A DNA stretch of 64,000 nucleotides from Hyphomicrobiales bacterium. GTDB lineage: Bacteria; Pseudomonadota; Alphaproteobacteria; Rhizobiales; Rhizobiaceae. Below the pieces are notes generated by a model. The model saw nothing but the letters and a program-made list of their open reading frames with translations, had not been told where the DNA came from and made no database searches. Location of the stretch: NCBI GenBank assembly GCA_900468285.1, contig UBTF01000003.1, forward strand, positions 496,001 to 560,000. The letters are read 5' to 3'. Below, piece by piece: positions 37,503-47,211 of this stretch. Every line of letters starts with the position of its first letter. Position 1 is the stretch's first letter. The position numbers and the translations under genes are program-made.

Positions 37503-39101
37503 ATGAATTCTATAAAAACAACAACGCGCGCCGCACTCCTGCTTGGCTCGCTACTGATTGGCGCAAGTTCTGCTCTGGCAGAAACAGTTCTGCATCGTGG
37601 CAACGCAGGAGAGCCGCAAACGCTGGATCAGGCCCAGACGTCGATCAACATCGAGTCGTTCATTCTAAAGGATCTTTATGAGGGTCTGACGATTTACGAT
37701 CCTGCCGGTAAGGTCGTTGCCGGTGCAGCTGAGAGCTGGACCGTGTCAGATGATGGCACCGTTTACACGTTCAAAATCCGCGAGAATGCGAAGTGGTCGG
37801 ATGGTTCGCCGGTGACGGCTGAAGATTTCGCTTTCTCGTTCAAGCGCGTTGAAGACCCTGCTACGGCTTCGAAATACGCCAACATTCTTTATCCCATCAA
37901 GAATGCAGAAAAGATCAACAAGGGCGAGGGCAAGGTCGAAGACCTCGGCGTTAAAGTCATTGACGACAGAACGCTGGAAGTCACGCTTGAGCGTCCAACA
38001 CCGTTTTTCCTTGAGTTGCTGACACACCAGACCGCTCTTCCTGTCTCGAAAGCGAGCGTTGAGAAGAACGGCGCAGATTTCGTCAAGCCTGGTGTCATGG
38101 TGTCGAATGGTGCCTACAAGCTGGAAGCTCACGTTCCCAATGACAGCCTGACGGTTGTTAAAAATCCAAACCATTGGGACGCCGCCAATACCAAGATCGA
38201 CAAGGTCATTTTCTACCCGATTGACGATCAGGCTGCATCGGTCCGCCGCTTCGAAGCCAAAGAGATGGACATTGCCTACAACTTCTCGGCGGATCAACTG
38301 GACCGTCTGCGCAAGTCCTATGGTGATCAGGTCCACGTCTCACCGGCTCTGGCAACCTACTATTACACCTTCGACACCCGCGAAGCGCCTTACAACGACG
38401 TTCGCGTTCGCCGCGCTCTTTCCATGGCCGTAGATCGTGATTTCCTTGCAAACGAAATCTATAGCGGCTCTCAGCTTCCGGCTTATTCCCTCGTGCCGCC
38501 GGGCATGGGCAGCTACGGCGAGCCTGCGAAGGCCGATTTCGCTAAGATGTCCCAACTGGATCGCGAAGACGAAGCCGTCAAGCTTATGAAGGAAGCCGGT
38601 TACGGCGAAGGCGGCAAGCCACTTTCGATCGAAATCCGCTACAACACCAACCCGAACCATGAGCGTGTGGCAACTGCTGTCGCCGATATGTGGAAGACCA
38701 CGTTCGGTGCCAAGGTATCGATGGTCAATCTCGACGTTGCCTCGCACTATGGTTATCTCCAGGAAGGCGGAAAGTTCAACGTTGCGCGTGCCGGCTGGGT
38801 TGCCGACTATGCGGATGCTGAAAACTTCCTCGCTTTGTCTGTCTCGTCCAACAAGACCTTCAACTATTCGAAGTTCAACAATCCTGAATTCGATGCGTTG
38901 ATGAAGAAGTCTTACGACGAACAAGACCCGGTTGCCCGCAACAAGATCCTTCACGAAGCAGAAACCATCCTCATGAGGGAACAGCCGATTGCGCCGTTCC
39001 TGACGCAGGCAGAGCTGTGGCTGGTGTCAGACCGGGTCAAGGGTTGGCAGGACAACGCAAATAACGCGCATCTCAGCCGCTTCCTGAGCGTATCCGAATA
39101 A
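37503..39101 (+). CDS. oppA: Oligopeptide ABC importer binding protein
   Basis: A 532-residue family-5 peptide-binding protein. The signal peptide is about MNSIKTTTRAALLLGSLLIG to ASSALA. The mature part opens ETVLHRGNAGEPQTLDQAQ. Family blocks are SWTVSDDGTVYTFKIRENAKW (truncated here), DYADAENFLALSVS and VRRALSMAVDRDFLA. The ATG at 37503 has GGGGAAATTAAAAAA before it. It heads an importer operon (oppA, oppB, oppC, fused oppDF), and a 14-bp-stem hairpin follows it. Confidence 0.9.
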   Translation: MNSIKTTTRAALLLGSLLIGASSALAETVLHRGNAGEPQTLDQAQTSINIESFILKDLYEGLTIYDPAGKVVAGAAESWTVSDDGTVYTFKIRENAKWSDGSPVTAEDFAFSFKRVEDPATASKYANILYPIKNAEKINKGEGKVEDLGVKVIDDRTLEVTLERPTPFFLELLTHQTALPVSKASVEKNGADFVKPGVMVSNGAYKLEAHVPNDSLTVVKNPNHWDAANTKIDKVIFYPIDDQAASVRRFEAKEMDIAYNFSADQLDRLRKSYGDQVHVSPALATYYYTFDTREAPYNDVRVRRALSMAVDRDFLANEIYSGSQLPAYSLVPPGMGSYGEPAKADFAKMSQLDREDEAVKLMKEAGYGEGGKPLSIEIRYNTNPNHERVATAVADMWKTTFGAKVSMVNLDVASHYGYLQEGGKFNVARAGWVADYADAENFLALSVSSNKTFNYSKFNNPEFDALMKKSYDEQDPVARNKILHEAETILMREQPIAPFLTQAELWLVSDRVKGWQDNANNAHLSRFLSVSE

Positions 39102-39129
39102 GCAGTGCTGCCGCGGTGGTTCTAGATTT

Positions 39130-39160
39130 GTCGCGCAAGAGCTTCGAGCTTTTGCGCGAC
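39130..39160 (+). promoter_or_regulatory. Intercistronic hairpin after oppA
   Basis: GTCGCGCAAGAGCT, loop TCG, AGCTTTTGCGCGAC: a 14-bp stem with one G-U pair, 29 bp after the oppA stop. No U run follows. Such hairpins after binding-protein genes usually protect the upstream mRNA and lower downstream expression, giving excess binding protein over membrane parts. Confidence 0.65.
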
Positions 39161-39247
39161 ACGATCCGTAGAACGGGCTAAGCTTGCGATGCAAATAGAC
39201 CTCGTTTTGCGATTTAGCCACCGTGCCATGCCCGGAGCCTAAAACTT

Positions 39248-40171
39248 ATGATCTCTTTCATTCTGCGCCGTTTGGCGAGCGCCGTGCCGACGTTGTTCAT
39301 CGTCGTCACGATTTCATTTTTTCTGATGCGGTTTGCGCCGGGCGGTCCGTTCAATCTGGAGCGGCCTCTGCCACCGCAGACGATGGAAAACCTGATGAGA
39401 ACCTATCATCTGGATGAACCATTGTGGCGCCAGTATCTGATTTACATGAAGAACGCCGTGACCGGCGATTTCGGGCCAAGCTATATCTACAAGGACAACA
39501 CCGTTGCGCAGTTGATCGGCAAGGGTCTGCCCTATTCGCTGGAACTCGGCTTTTATGCGCTTCTTCTGGCTTTGATCGGCGGCGTCCTGGCCGGCACCTT
39601 CGCGGCGCTGAGGCAGAACAGCCTCTTTGATTTCTCCTTGATGTCGGTTTCGACCGTCGGCGTGACCGTTCCTAACTTCGTTGTCGCGCCCGTTCTGACG
39701 CTGATTTTCGCCGTGCTGCTCGGTCTTCTGCCTGCCGGTAGCTGGGGCGATGGCTCGATGCGGTATCTGCTCCTGCCGATGATCGCCCTTGCCTTGCCAC
39801 AGCTCGCTGTCATTGCGCGGCTCACACGCGGCTCGATGATCGAAGCCTTGCGGATGGATCATATTCGCACCGCCAAAGCCTACGGGTTGCCAAAGCGCAC
39901 CGTCGTCATCGTCCACGCCATGCGTGCCGCGATGTTGCCGGTCGTTTCCTATCTTGCGCCCTGCGCCGCTGCGCTATTGACCGGCTCTGCCGTTATCGAA
40001 ACGATCTTCACCATTCCCGGAGTCGGTCGCTATTTCGTGCTGGGCGCCATCAACCGTGACTACACGCTCGTCATGGGAACGGTCGTTCTCATCGCGCTGT
40101 TCGTCATCGTTTTCAATCTTGTGGTCGATATTCTTTACGGCCTTCTTGATCCGAGGGTCAGACATGACTGA
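39248..40171 (+). CDS. oppB: Oligopeptide ABC importer permease
   Basis: A 307-residue inner-membrane permease of the OppB/DppB type with six helices. The N-terminus MISFILRRLASAVPTLFIVV is typical. The EAA loop is RTAKAYGLPKRTVVIVHAMR. The C-terminal family block is ETIFTIPGVGRYFVLGAINR. It overlaps oppC by 8 bp. Confidence 0.92.
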   Translation: MISFILRRLASAVPTLFIVVTISFFLMRFAPGGPFNLERPLPPQTMENLMRTYHLDEPLWRQYLIYMKNAVTGDFGPSYIYKDNTVAQLIGKGLPYSLELGFYALLLALIGGVLAGTFAALRQNSLFDFSLMSVSTVGVTVPNFVVAPVLTLIFAVLLGLLPAGSWGDGSMRYLLLPMIALALPQLAVIARLTRGSMIEALRMDHIRTAKAYGLPKRTVVIVHAMRAAMLPVVSYLAPCAAALLTGSAVIETIFTIPGVGRYFVLGAINRDYTLVMGTVVLIALFVIVFNLVVDILYGLLDPRVRHD

Positions 40172-41294
40172 TATCCCCGGCACCTATGCCGTTCCCACAT
40201 CGGTTAAAAGCCGCAGCCTTTTCCAGCTGGCCACCATGCGCTTTCGGCGCAACAAGGCGGCCATGGCTGGCTCGATCATGCTTGTGCTGATTACGCTGTT
40301 TTCGTTTCTCGGGCCGCAATTCGTCAGCCACACCTATGATCAGGTGTTTTCATCCTATGTCTCCGTTCCGCCCAGCCTTGACGCCCGTCCGGATGTCGGG
40401 AGCCTTCAGGGCGTGATGGAGGGGGTTGCGAGCCGCGCCCGCGTCGAGCTGAAGGAGTTTGCCGTCGAAGGCAAGACATTCACCGCGACGGTGACATCTG
40501 CCACCGAAGTGGACCCGCGCACGACTCGCTATTTCGATCGCGCCAATGAGTTTGAAAACACCCGGGTCGTCGCCACTGAGGATGAAGGTCGCACGCTGAA
40601 AATAGAAGGCGATGTGAACCGCGAATATTTCTTCTTCGGTACCGATAGCAATGGTCGCGACCTTCTCGTTCGCGTCATGCTTGGCGGACAGATATCGATT
40701 GCCGTGGGCGTTTTAGCTAGCCTCGTGTCGCTTGGCATAGGCGTCGTTTATGGCGCGACCGCAGGTTATATCGGCGGGCGTGTCGACAATGCGATGATGC
40801 GTTTCGTGGAAATCCTCTATTCGCTGCCCTTTGTCTTTCTCGTCGTTGTCCTCGTCGTGTTCTTCGGACGAAGCTTCATTCTCATCTTCCTCGTTATCGG
40901 GGCGGTGGAATGGCTGGATATGGCGCGTATCGTTCGTGGCCAGACCCTTGCGCTCAAGCGGCGTGAATTCGTCGGTGCCGCACAGGCACTGGGCTTGACG
41001 GACTGGCAGATCATCCGCCGTCACATCATTCCCAACACGATTGGCCCCGTGGTTGTCTTCGTGACCGTGGTGGTGCCGAAGGTCATTCTTCTGGAAAGCT
41101 TCCTGTCCTTCCTCGGTCTTGGTGTTCAGGCGCCTTTGACCAGTTGGGGCGCGCTGATCTCGGAAGGTGCCAACAATATGCAGTCGGCCCCATGGTTGCT
41201 GATATTCCCGGCGGTCTTCTTCGTGATGACGCTGTTTTCTCTGAACTTTGTGGGTGACGGGCTGCGTGATGCGCTTGATCCCAAGGATCGTTAA
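40164..41294 (+). CDS. oppC: Oligopeptide ABC importer permease
   Basis: A 376-residue OppC-type permease. The first helix is AMAGSIMLVLITLFSFLG; a periplasmic insert of about 130 residues precedes the core (FGTDSNGRDLLVRVMLGGQI). The EAA loop is GAAQALGLTDWQIIRRHIIP. It starts at the ATG at 40164 inside the end of oppB; the open frame reaches further back, but only over oppB. The periplasmic insert is longer than in most homologues, a trait of the YejE-like branch. Confidence 0.9.
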   Translation: MTDIPGTYAVPTSVKSRSLFQLATMRFRRNKAAMAGSIMLVLITLFSFLGPQFVSHTYDQVFSSYVSVPPSLDARPDVGSLQGVMEGVASRARVELKEFAVEGKTFTATVTSATEVDPRTTRYFDRANEFENTRVVATEDEGRTLKIEGDVNREYFFFGTDSNGRDLLVRVMLGGQISIAVGVLASLVSLGIGVVYGATAGYIGGRVDNAMMRFVEILYSLPFVFLVVVLVVFFGRSFILIFLVIGAVEWLDMARIVRGQTLALKRREFVGAAQALGLTDWQIIRRHIIPNTIGPVVVFVTVVVPKVILLESFLSFLGLGVQAPLTSWGALISEGANNMQSAPWLLIFPAVFFVMTLFSLNFVGDGLRDALDPKDR

Positions 41295-41295
41295 C

Positions 41296-42906
41296 ATGAG
41301 TGAAACAACTGAAAACATCCTGTCGGTGCGCGATCTCAAGGTCGACTTTACGACGCCGGACGGGATCGTAAATGCCGTCAAGGGCATCGATCTGGACGTG
41401 CGCAAGGGTGAGGCCCTGGCCGTGGTCGGGGAATCCGGTTCCGGCAAAAGCCAGACCATGATGGGAATTATGGGCCTGCTGGCTTCAAACGGGCAGGTCC
41501 GTGGCTCTGCGAAATACCGGGGACGTGAACTGGTCGGCCTGCCGGTCGATGATCTCAACGATATCAGAGGCGCCAAGATCACCATGATCTTCCAGGAGCC
41601 GATGACGTCGCTCGATCCGCTCTACAAGATCGGCAAGCAGATTGCCGAGCCCATCATCCACCACCGAGGCTGCAGCAAGGCGGAAGCGCGAACGCGCGTC
41701 ATGGAATTGTTGCAGCTTGTCGGCATTCCTGACCCGGCACGCCGTATCGATAGCTATCCACACGAACTGTCCGGCGGGCAGCGCCAGCGTGTGATGATCG
41801 CCATGGCGCTGGCCAACGAACCCGATCTTCTCATTGCGGACGAGCCGACGACGGCGCTCGACGTGACGATTCAGGCGCAGATCCTCGACCTGCTGAAATC
41901 GCTCCAGCAGCGTTTCGGGATGGCGGTCGTCCTGATTACCCATGATCTGGGCGTCGTGCGCCATTTCGCCGACCGTGTTGCGGTCATGCGTCGTGGTGAG
42001 GTGGTTGAGACCGGTAGCACGGAAGATATCTTCGAGCGTCCGCAAGCCGACTACACCAAGATGCTGCTGGATGCAGAGCCAAGCGGACACAAGCCTCCGG
42101 TTGGCTCGGAAGCACCGCTTGTCCTTTCCGGTCAGAATGTGACGGTGGATTATGAGATACCGGGCGGCCTGTTCAAGAAAGCCTCTGTTTTCAGGGCGGT
42201 CGATGGTGTGAATGTCTCGCTGCGTCAGGGTCAGACGATTGGCATCGTGGGAGAATCCGGATCAGGCAAGTCCACCCTCGGGCGGGCATTGCTGCGCTTG
42301 ACGCCTTCGAGCGGCAGGCTGTTTTTCGGCAAGAAAGAAATCTCCGGCCTGGACCGCAAAGCCATGCGACCGATGCGTCGTCAGCTTCAGCTGGTGTTTC
42401 AGGACCCCTATGGCTCGCTGTCACCGCGCCAGACGGTGGGAGAGATCATCACCGAGGGGTTGTTCGTACACGCGCCCGAACTTAGCCGCGCGGAGCGTGA
42501 CAAGCGGGCCATAGAGGCTCTCCAGGAGGTCGGTCTCGACCCGGCGGCGCGCAACCGTTATCCGCACGAATTTTCCGGCGGCCAACGGCAGCGTATAGCC
42601 ATTGCGCGCGCGATCATCCTCAAGCCAGATGTCGTCATTCTCGATGAGCCGACATCTGCTCTGGATCGCTCCGTTCAGGGGCAGGTTATCGATCTGTTGC
42701 GAGACCTGCAGAAAGCCCACGGGCTGTCCTATGTCTTCATCAGCCATGATCTCTCTGTCATCAAGGCGATCTCCGATTATGTGATCGTGATGAAGGATGG
42801 AAAGATTGTCGAGGAAGGCGAGACCGACGCGGTCTTCAACAATCCCGCAGCGGACTACACGAAGACTCTGATCAAGTCTGCTTTCACCACCGAAACTGCG
42901 GCCTGA
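41296..42906 (+). CDS. Fused OppD-OppF ATPase of the peptide importer
   Basis: A 536-residue protein with two complete ABC ATPase domains in one chain. NBD1: [49 protein letters not shown]2: [46 protein letters not shown]. It energises the OppBC channel. The ATG at 41296 follows the oppC stop by 1 bp. Fused OppDF (YejF-type) proteins are common in alphaproteobacteria. Confidence 0.92.
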   Translation: MSETTENILSVRDLKVDFTTPDGIVNAVKGIDLDVRKGEALAVVGESGSGKSQTMMGIMGLLASNGQVRGSAKYRGRELVGLPVDDLNDIRGAKITMIFQEPMTSLDPLYKIGKQIAEPIIHHRGCSKAEARTRVMELLQLVGIPDPARRIDSYPHELSGGQRQRVMIAMALANEPDLLIADEPTTALDVTIQAQILDLLKSLQQRFGMAVVLITHDLGVVRHFADRVAVMRRGEVVETGSTEDIFERPQADYTKMLLDAEPSGHKPPVGSEAPLVLSGQNVTVDYEIPGGLFKKASVFRAVDGVNVSLRQGQTIGIVGESGSGKSTLGRALLRLTPSSGRLFFGKKEISGLDRKAMRPMRRQLQLVFQDPYGSLSPRQTVGEIITEGLFVHAPELSRAERDKRAIEALQEVGLDPAARNRYPHEFSGGQRQRIAIARAIILKPDVVILDEPTSALDRSVQGQVIDLLRDLQKAHGLSYVFISHDLSVIKAISDYVIVMKDGKIVEEGETDAVFNNPAADYTKTLIKSAFTTETAA

Positions 42907-42910
42907 TACT

Positions 42911-42941
42911 CGGCCCGGCCAAAGCGCCGGGCCGTTTACTT
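42911..42941 (+). terminator. Putative terminator of the opp operon
   Basis: CGGCCCGGC, 6-base loop, GCCGGGCCG followed by TTTACTT: a 9-bp GC stem 4 bp after the oppDF stop, with a weak U run. Confidence 0.7.
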
Positions 42942-43024
42942 ACGGTGTCAAGGAACAACGACCTCACATCCGCGTTATCTCCGGCGTGAACAATACAAGG
43001 TGCGACAAGCGCCGAGGAGGTAGA

Positions 43025-43354
43025 ATGCTTAAGGTTATTCAAATTGCCGGTCTTGCTTTTACAATGGCCGTCTCCGGCGTTGCCATGACCGCGCCTGCCA
43101 AGGCGCAGGATATGGAGTTGAGAATTGGTCGGGATGGTGTACGTCCCGTCATCCGCGACAGAGAACTTGATCGTCGCGGCCCTCCAAGAAGAGGTTGCAG
43201 CGAGCGTGAAGCCCGTGCTGCCGCACGCGCGTCCGGTCTGCGAGATCCGGAAATCGTACGGGTAACGCCGCGCCGCGTGGTTGTAGAAGGTTTTACCCGC
43301 CGCGGCCCTGACACGATTACGTTTGCCAATGAGCGTGGATGCCCCGAAATCTGA
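43025..43354 (+). CDS. Small secreted Arg-rich protein
   Basis: A 109-residue protein with a Sec signal peptide (MLKVIQIAGLAFTMAVSGVA, cleavage near AKA-QD). The mature part is basic (many Arg) and has two cysteines (RRGCSERE and ERGCPEI), which could form a periplasmic disulphide. A helical part (SEREARAAARASGLRDPEIV) is followed by two beta-like segments. Similar small proteins occur in Rhizobiales with no known role. GAGGAGG upstream fixes the ATG at 43025; it is monocistronic. Confidence 0.7.
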   Translation: MLKVIQIAGLAFTMAVSGVAMTAPAKAQDMELRIGRDGVRPVIRDRELDRRGPPRRGCSEREARAAARASGLRDPEIVRVTPRRVVVEGFTRRGPDTITFANERGCPEI

Positions 43355-43504
43355 CGTGCGATTTCTAGCCCGTTAATCGACCACGATATTGAAACTCGCC
43401 TTGTGCGAGTTTCTTCGCGTAAAGCTATCAAAAAAATAAATTAGTAAAATCTAAAATGGTGTGCGCTAATGTTGCGATAGCTGTCCGATGGAGGGTTTCC
43501 TGCA

Positions 43505-45838
43505 GTGTTCGCCGTTCTCGAATGCGTCGCCAATCAGCATGACCAATATGTCATAGCATTGGCGGCTTTGATTGCCCTCATCGGAATGCTTTCTTTCTTC
43601 CAGATATTGCTCCGAGCTGACGAAAGCCCGCTCCAGCGCAGGCCTTACTGGATAACCGCGGCGGCGTTAGCGTCTGGCCTAAGCATTTGGGCGACGCACT
43701 TCATCGCTATGCTGGCCTATCGAGGCAGTATGCCTATCGGCTTCGATCTTTTCTACACAACGCTTTCGGCTGCGGTAGCGGTTGGCGGTTTTTGGGTCAG
43801 TCTGCAGTTTCTTTGGCGCGGTAAAGGCTCGGCTCTCATCGTAGGTGGCCTTTTCACTGTTGTCGTCGGGCTCATGCACTTCCTTGGAATGGCAGGCATG
43901 CAGGTTGCGGCAACAATCGAATATCGGATGACACCCATCCTCGTCGGCACGGTGATTGCCTTGATGATCTTCTCCTCGTCCTTCCAGTTGTTCATGCACG
44001 TGCGGGGCAGGAAACAGGTGCATCTCTCCGCACTGGCAGCCATTCTCGGTGTGTTGATACTGCATTTTACAGCCATGTCTTCGACGGTGCTCGCGCCTGA
44101 CCCAAGCTTGAGTGGTCCGCAGATGGACGGTCTCGACCGACTGTTTCTGATGTGTGCGATTACTGCGGTTACCCTGACGGTTGTTGCGATCACGGCGGTT
44201 GCGGCCTTTGTCGACCGCTATCTCGTTGATCTTAAGGGGCTTGTCGGCGCAACGCTCGATGGCCTCGCCGTCGTGCGCGATGGCCGGATCGTGGAAGTGA
44301 ATGCCCGCTTTGCACAGCTGCTTGATACAGGCGAGGCAACACTCATCGGCGAGAACGCTGCTGATCTGATGGACGCCGATGATGGGCAACTTGCCCATAT
44401 GCCGCGTGTCGCAGCCGTTGAGGCCGTTCCCAATCGCGGCGACAGGTCGAGGACGTTCGAACTGGCGGTGAGAACGATCGAGTATCGCGGTCGCCCCTGC
44501 GAAGTCATGGCTATAAGGGATCTGACCGATAAGCGGCGTGCGCAGCGGGAAATCGAATATCTCGCCAGGTACGATATTCTGACCGGACTGGCGAACCGTA
44601 CGCAGTTTCAAGACCGTCTCGCGCAGCATATAGCGCATGCCCAGAGTGATGATCAGTTTGCGTTGCTCGCACTCGATCTCGACCGCTTCAAGGCCGTCAA
44701 TGATCTCTTCGGCCACGCAGAGGGCGATCGGGTCTTAAGAGATGTCGCCAAATTTCTGCAGCAGGCGGTCCGCACCGGAGATCTGGTTGCGCGTCTCGGG
44801 GGTGACGAATTTGTTATTCTGACACGGTTTGGAACCACGGGAAGCTGTGTGCGAGAACTCGGCGAGCATATATTGTCTGTGTTCCGCAGGGAGATGGACT
44901 ATGTGAGTGATCCCACGGCTGTGGGTGTCACGATTGGCATCGCAGAGTTTCCAGCAAACGGCAAAGACAGCGAAACCCTTATGCACGCAGCCGATATGGC
45001 ACTGTATAGGGCGAAGGTGAGCGGTCGTGGCATGATTGCATTTTACGATCCCGCGATGGACAGGGAAACGAAGGAACGTCGCAGGCTGGAGTCCGATTTG
45101 CGTCAGGCCATCGGCCGCCGCGAACTGGAGTTGCTTTACCAACCCGTTCACTCCGTCTCCACAGGAGACATTGCAAGTTATGAGGCGTTGGTTCGCTGGT
45201 GCCATCCAACACGCGGCATGATACCCCCTGATGTTTTCATCCCGATCGCAGAGGAAACAGGGGTCATCATCGCGTTGGGTGAGTGGATCCTGCAAGACGC
45301 CTGCATGGCTGCGACACAGTGGGAGCCGCATATAAAAGTTGCCGTCAATGTATCTCCGGTTCAGTTCGCACTGGCAAATCTTGCTCACACAATCTGCGCA
45401 ATACTTGATAAAACCGGATTGCATCCAACGCGTCTGGAGCTGGAAATGACGGAGGCGGCGCTGCTCAAGGACAGGGCTGTCACCCTGTCCACCATGAGGC
45501 AATTGAAGAATTTAGGGGTAACGATCGTCATGGACGATTTCGGAACCGGCTATTCTTCCCTCAGCAATCTTCGCAGTTTCCCTTTTGACAAGATCAAGAT
45601 CGACCGCAGCTTCATCGCCGCGATGAAACAGGATGAGAACGCCCACTCCATCGTTCGCGCGATTATTGGCCTTGGAAAAAGTCTGGATCTGCCGGTTACC
45701 GCCGAGGGAATTGAGACTGACAGCCAATATCGCATGATCGTGGATGAGGGTTGCGCGCAGGCGCAGGGCTATCTATTCGGCAAACCAAGCAAGTTGCCGG
45801 CGCGCGCAAAGCGGACCCGTAAGAGCGCGCTGGTATGA
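43505..45838 (+). CDS. MHYT-PAS-GGDEF-EAL c-di-GMP turnover protein
   Basis: A 777-residue membrane protein. Residues about 10-235 form a seven-helix MHYT sensor (repeats THFIAMLAY, MHFLGMAGM, LHFTAMSST) that may sense oxygen, CO or NO through copper. A PAS-like part (about 245-350) precedes GGDEF (about 350-515, motif GGDEF intact near 431) and EAL (about 525-765, motif EAL near 559, with NVSPVQFA and DDFGTGYSSL). Both catalytic domains look active, so the net effect cannot be told. The start is GTG at 43505 with GGAGGG upstream. It is followed by a polysaccharide export gene, 205 bp away. Confidence 0.9.
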   Translation: MFAVLECVANQHDQYVIALAALIALIGMLSFFQILLRADESPLQRRPYWITAAALASGLSIWATHFIAMLAYRGSMPIGFDLFYTTLSAAVAVGGFWVSLQFLWRGKGSALIVGGLFTVVVGLMHFLGMAGMQVAATIEYRMTPILVGTVIALMIFSSSFQLFMHVRGRKQVHLSALAAILGVLILHFTAMSSTVLAPDPSLSGPQMDGLDRLFLMCAITAVTLTVVAITAVAAFVDRYLVDLKGLVGATLDGLAVVRDGRIVEVNARFAQLLDTGEATLIGENAADLMDADDGQLAHMPRVAAVEAVPNRGDRSRTFELAVRTIEYRGRPCEVMAIRDLTDKRRAQREIEYLARYDILTGLANRTQFQDRLAQHIAHAQSDDQFALLALDLDRFKAVNDLFGHAEGDRVLRDVAKFLQQAVRTGDLVARLGGDEFVILTRFGTTGSCVRELGEHILSVFRREMDYVSDPTAVGVTIGIAEFPANGKDSETLMHAADMALYRAKVSGRGMIAFYDPAMDRETKERRRLESDLRQAIGRRELELLYQPVHSVSTGDIASYEALVRWCHPTRGMIPPDVFIPIAEETGVIIALGEWILQDACMAATQWEPHIKVAVNVSPVQFALANLAHTICAILDKTGLHPTRLELEMTEAALLKDRAVTLSTMRQLKNLGVTIVMDDFGTGYSSLSNLRSFPFDKIKIDRSFIAAMKQDENAHSIVRAIIGLGKSLDLPVTAEGIETDSQYRMIVDEGCAQAQGYLFGKPSKLPARAKRTRKSALV

Positions 45839-46043
45839 CGCCGACCGCCAATGATGCTGCACACTGCGCAGGGCTCAATGATGACGGCGCAAATTTCCGG
45901 TTCACCTTACGTAAGTGGTTGCTTATTGGACACACAGGCCAATTTATATAGCTGATATTTTTCAATTTTCAGCTTCAAACTTATTGCCGTGAAACATCCT
46001 GATGCTATTCCTGCGTGTAGGTGATTCTTTCATGGGGATTGGG

Positions 46044-47171
46044 ATGAAGAAGGTTGTATCGGTTCTTCTTTTGGCTTTGCTGAGTGGTTGTGCGAAGCCC
46101 TCTGATGGTCCGACTTCCGGTAATATCCGGTCCGCTACTTTCCCTCTGACAAATGAAAAAATCCGGGTGGTCGAGCTTGCCAATGCTCCTGCCGCATCCA
46201 TATCGCCATCTGCCATCGAAAGCGCCGCAGGTCCCGGTCTGACCATGCTTCGCAACACGGGTTACAATTCCCAGCGCCTGCGTCGCGGCGACGTGATCGA
46301 TATTACGGTGCTCGATACCGGCGAAGACGGCCTGTTCTCTTCGACGCAGAGCAAGACACTCAATCTGGGTCGCTTCACGGTCGACCAGAGCGGTAGCGTG
46401 ACATTGCCGTTCATCGGCAAGCAGCGGGTGGTCGACTCCACACCGGAAGGCCTTCAGACGCAGGTCGTCAGCGGGCTCAAGGGCTCGGCGGTCAATCCAC
46501 AGGCCGTGGTGACGGTCGTGGACAAGCCGACCAGCGCCGTCATGTTGAGCGGTGCGGTCGAAACGCCCGGAAAAATTCCTCTGACTGCGCGTCAGGAGCG
46601 TGTTCTGGACGCGATTAATCAGGCCGGTGGGCCGACTGTCGCGCCGGGTGCCGCACGTGTAACGGTTGTCCGCGGATCGCAGCGCGCCACCGCGACGCTT
46701 GACCGGATCATGCGCGAAGACCGGCAGAATATCCGCCTGTCTCCAGATGACCAGATCATGATCGATGGCGACGCGTCGAGCTTCACGGCGCTTGGCGCGT
46801 TCAAGAGTGCGGGTGAGTTCCAGTTCGAAACCGGCAAGATGACGCTTGCGCAGGCGGTGGGCCGCGCCGGTGGACTGCTGGATGACCGTGCGGATGCGCG
46901 CAACGTCTATGTCTTCCGCAATGAGGTCGTTCAGGTGGCGTCGGCTTCCGACCTGAAATCGGGTGGCACGACTGCGACGATGCGACCGGTGATCTACCAC
47001 GTCAACATGCGCGACGCGTCCAGCATTGCCTTGATGCAGCTGTTCCAGATGCAGAAGGGTGACGTTCTCTATGCCAGCAACGCCCCGCTGGTCGACTCCG
47101 CCAAGTTGCTCACCGTATTCCAGAAGAGCGTTCCTACGGCGGCAGCACCGCAACCCGGCAGCTCAAACTGA
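46044..47171 (+). CDS. Wza-type polysaccharide export lipoprotein
   Basis: A 375-residue outer-membrane lipoprotein. The signal MKKVVSVLLLALLSGC has the lipobox LSGC. The polysaccharide biosynthesis/export domain (about 70-165: LRRGDVIDITVLDTGEDGLF) is followed by two SLBB-like domains (VMLSGAVETPGKIPLTARQE; LGAFKSAGEFQFETGKMTLA). It would form the outer-membrane channel of a capsule or exopolysaccharide pathway. No polymerase, chain-length or glycosyltransferase genes are beside it, so it is an orphan here. An alternative start lies at 46032. It converges on the T6SS operon, with only 40 bp between. Confidence 0.88.
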   Translation: MKKVVSVLLLALLSGCAKPSDGPTSGNIRSATFPLTNEKIRVVELANAPAASISPSAIESAAGPGLTMLRNTGYNSQRLRRGDVIDITVLDTGEDGLFSSTQSKTLNLGRFTVDQSGSVTLPFIGKQRVVDSTPEGLQTQVVSGLKGSAVNPQAVVTVVDKPTSAVMLSGAVETPGKIPLTARQERVLDAINQAGGPTVAPGAARVTVVRGSQRATATLDRIMREDRQNIRLSPDDQIMIDGDASSFTALGAFKSAGEFQFETGKMTLAQAVGRAGGLLDDRADARNVYVFRNEVVQVASASDLKSGGTTATMRPVIYHVNMRDASSIALMQLFQMQKGDVLYASNAPLVDSAKLLTVFQKSVPTAAAPQPGSSN

Positions 47172-47211
47172 CATCAGGAAAGGAGGCCGCTGCGCTAAAC
47201 GCGCACGGCCA

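Noticed and set aside
45906..45915. Palindrome CTTACGTAAG upstream of the export lipoprotein gene
   Set aside because: Only 10 bp, with no repeat elsewhere in the region; too short to call an operator.
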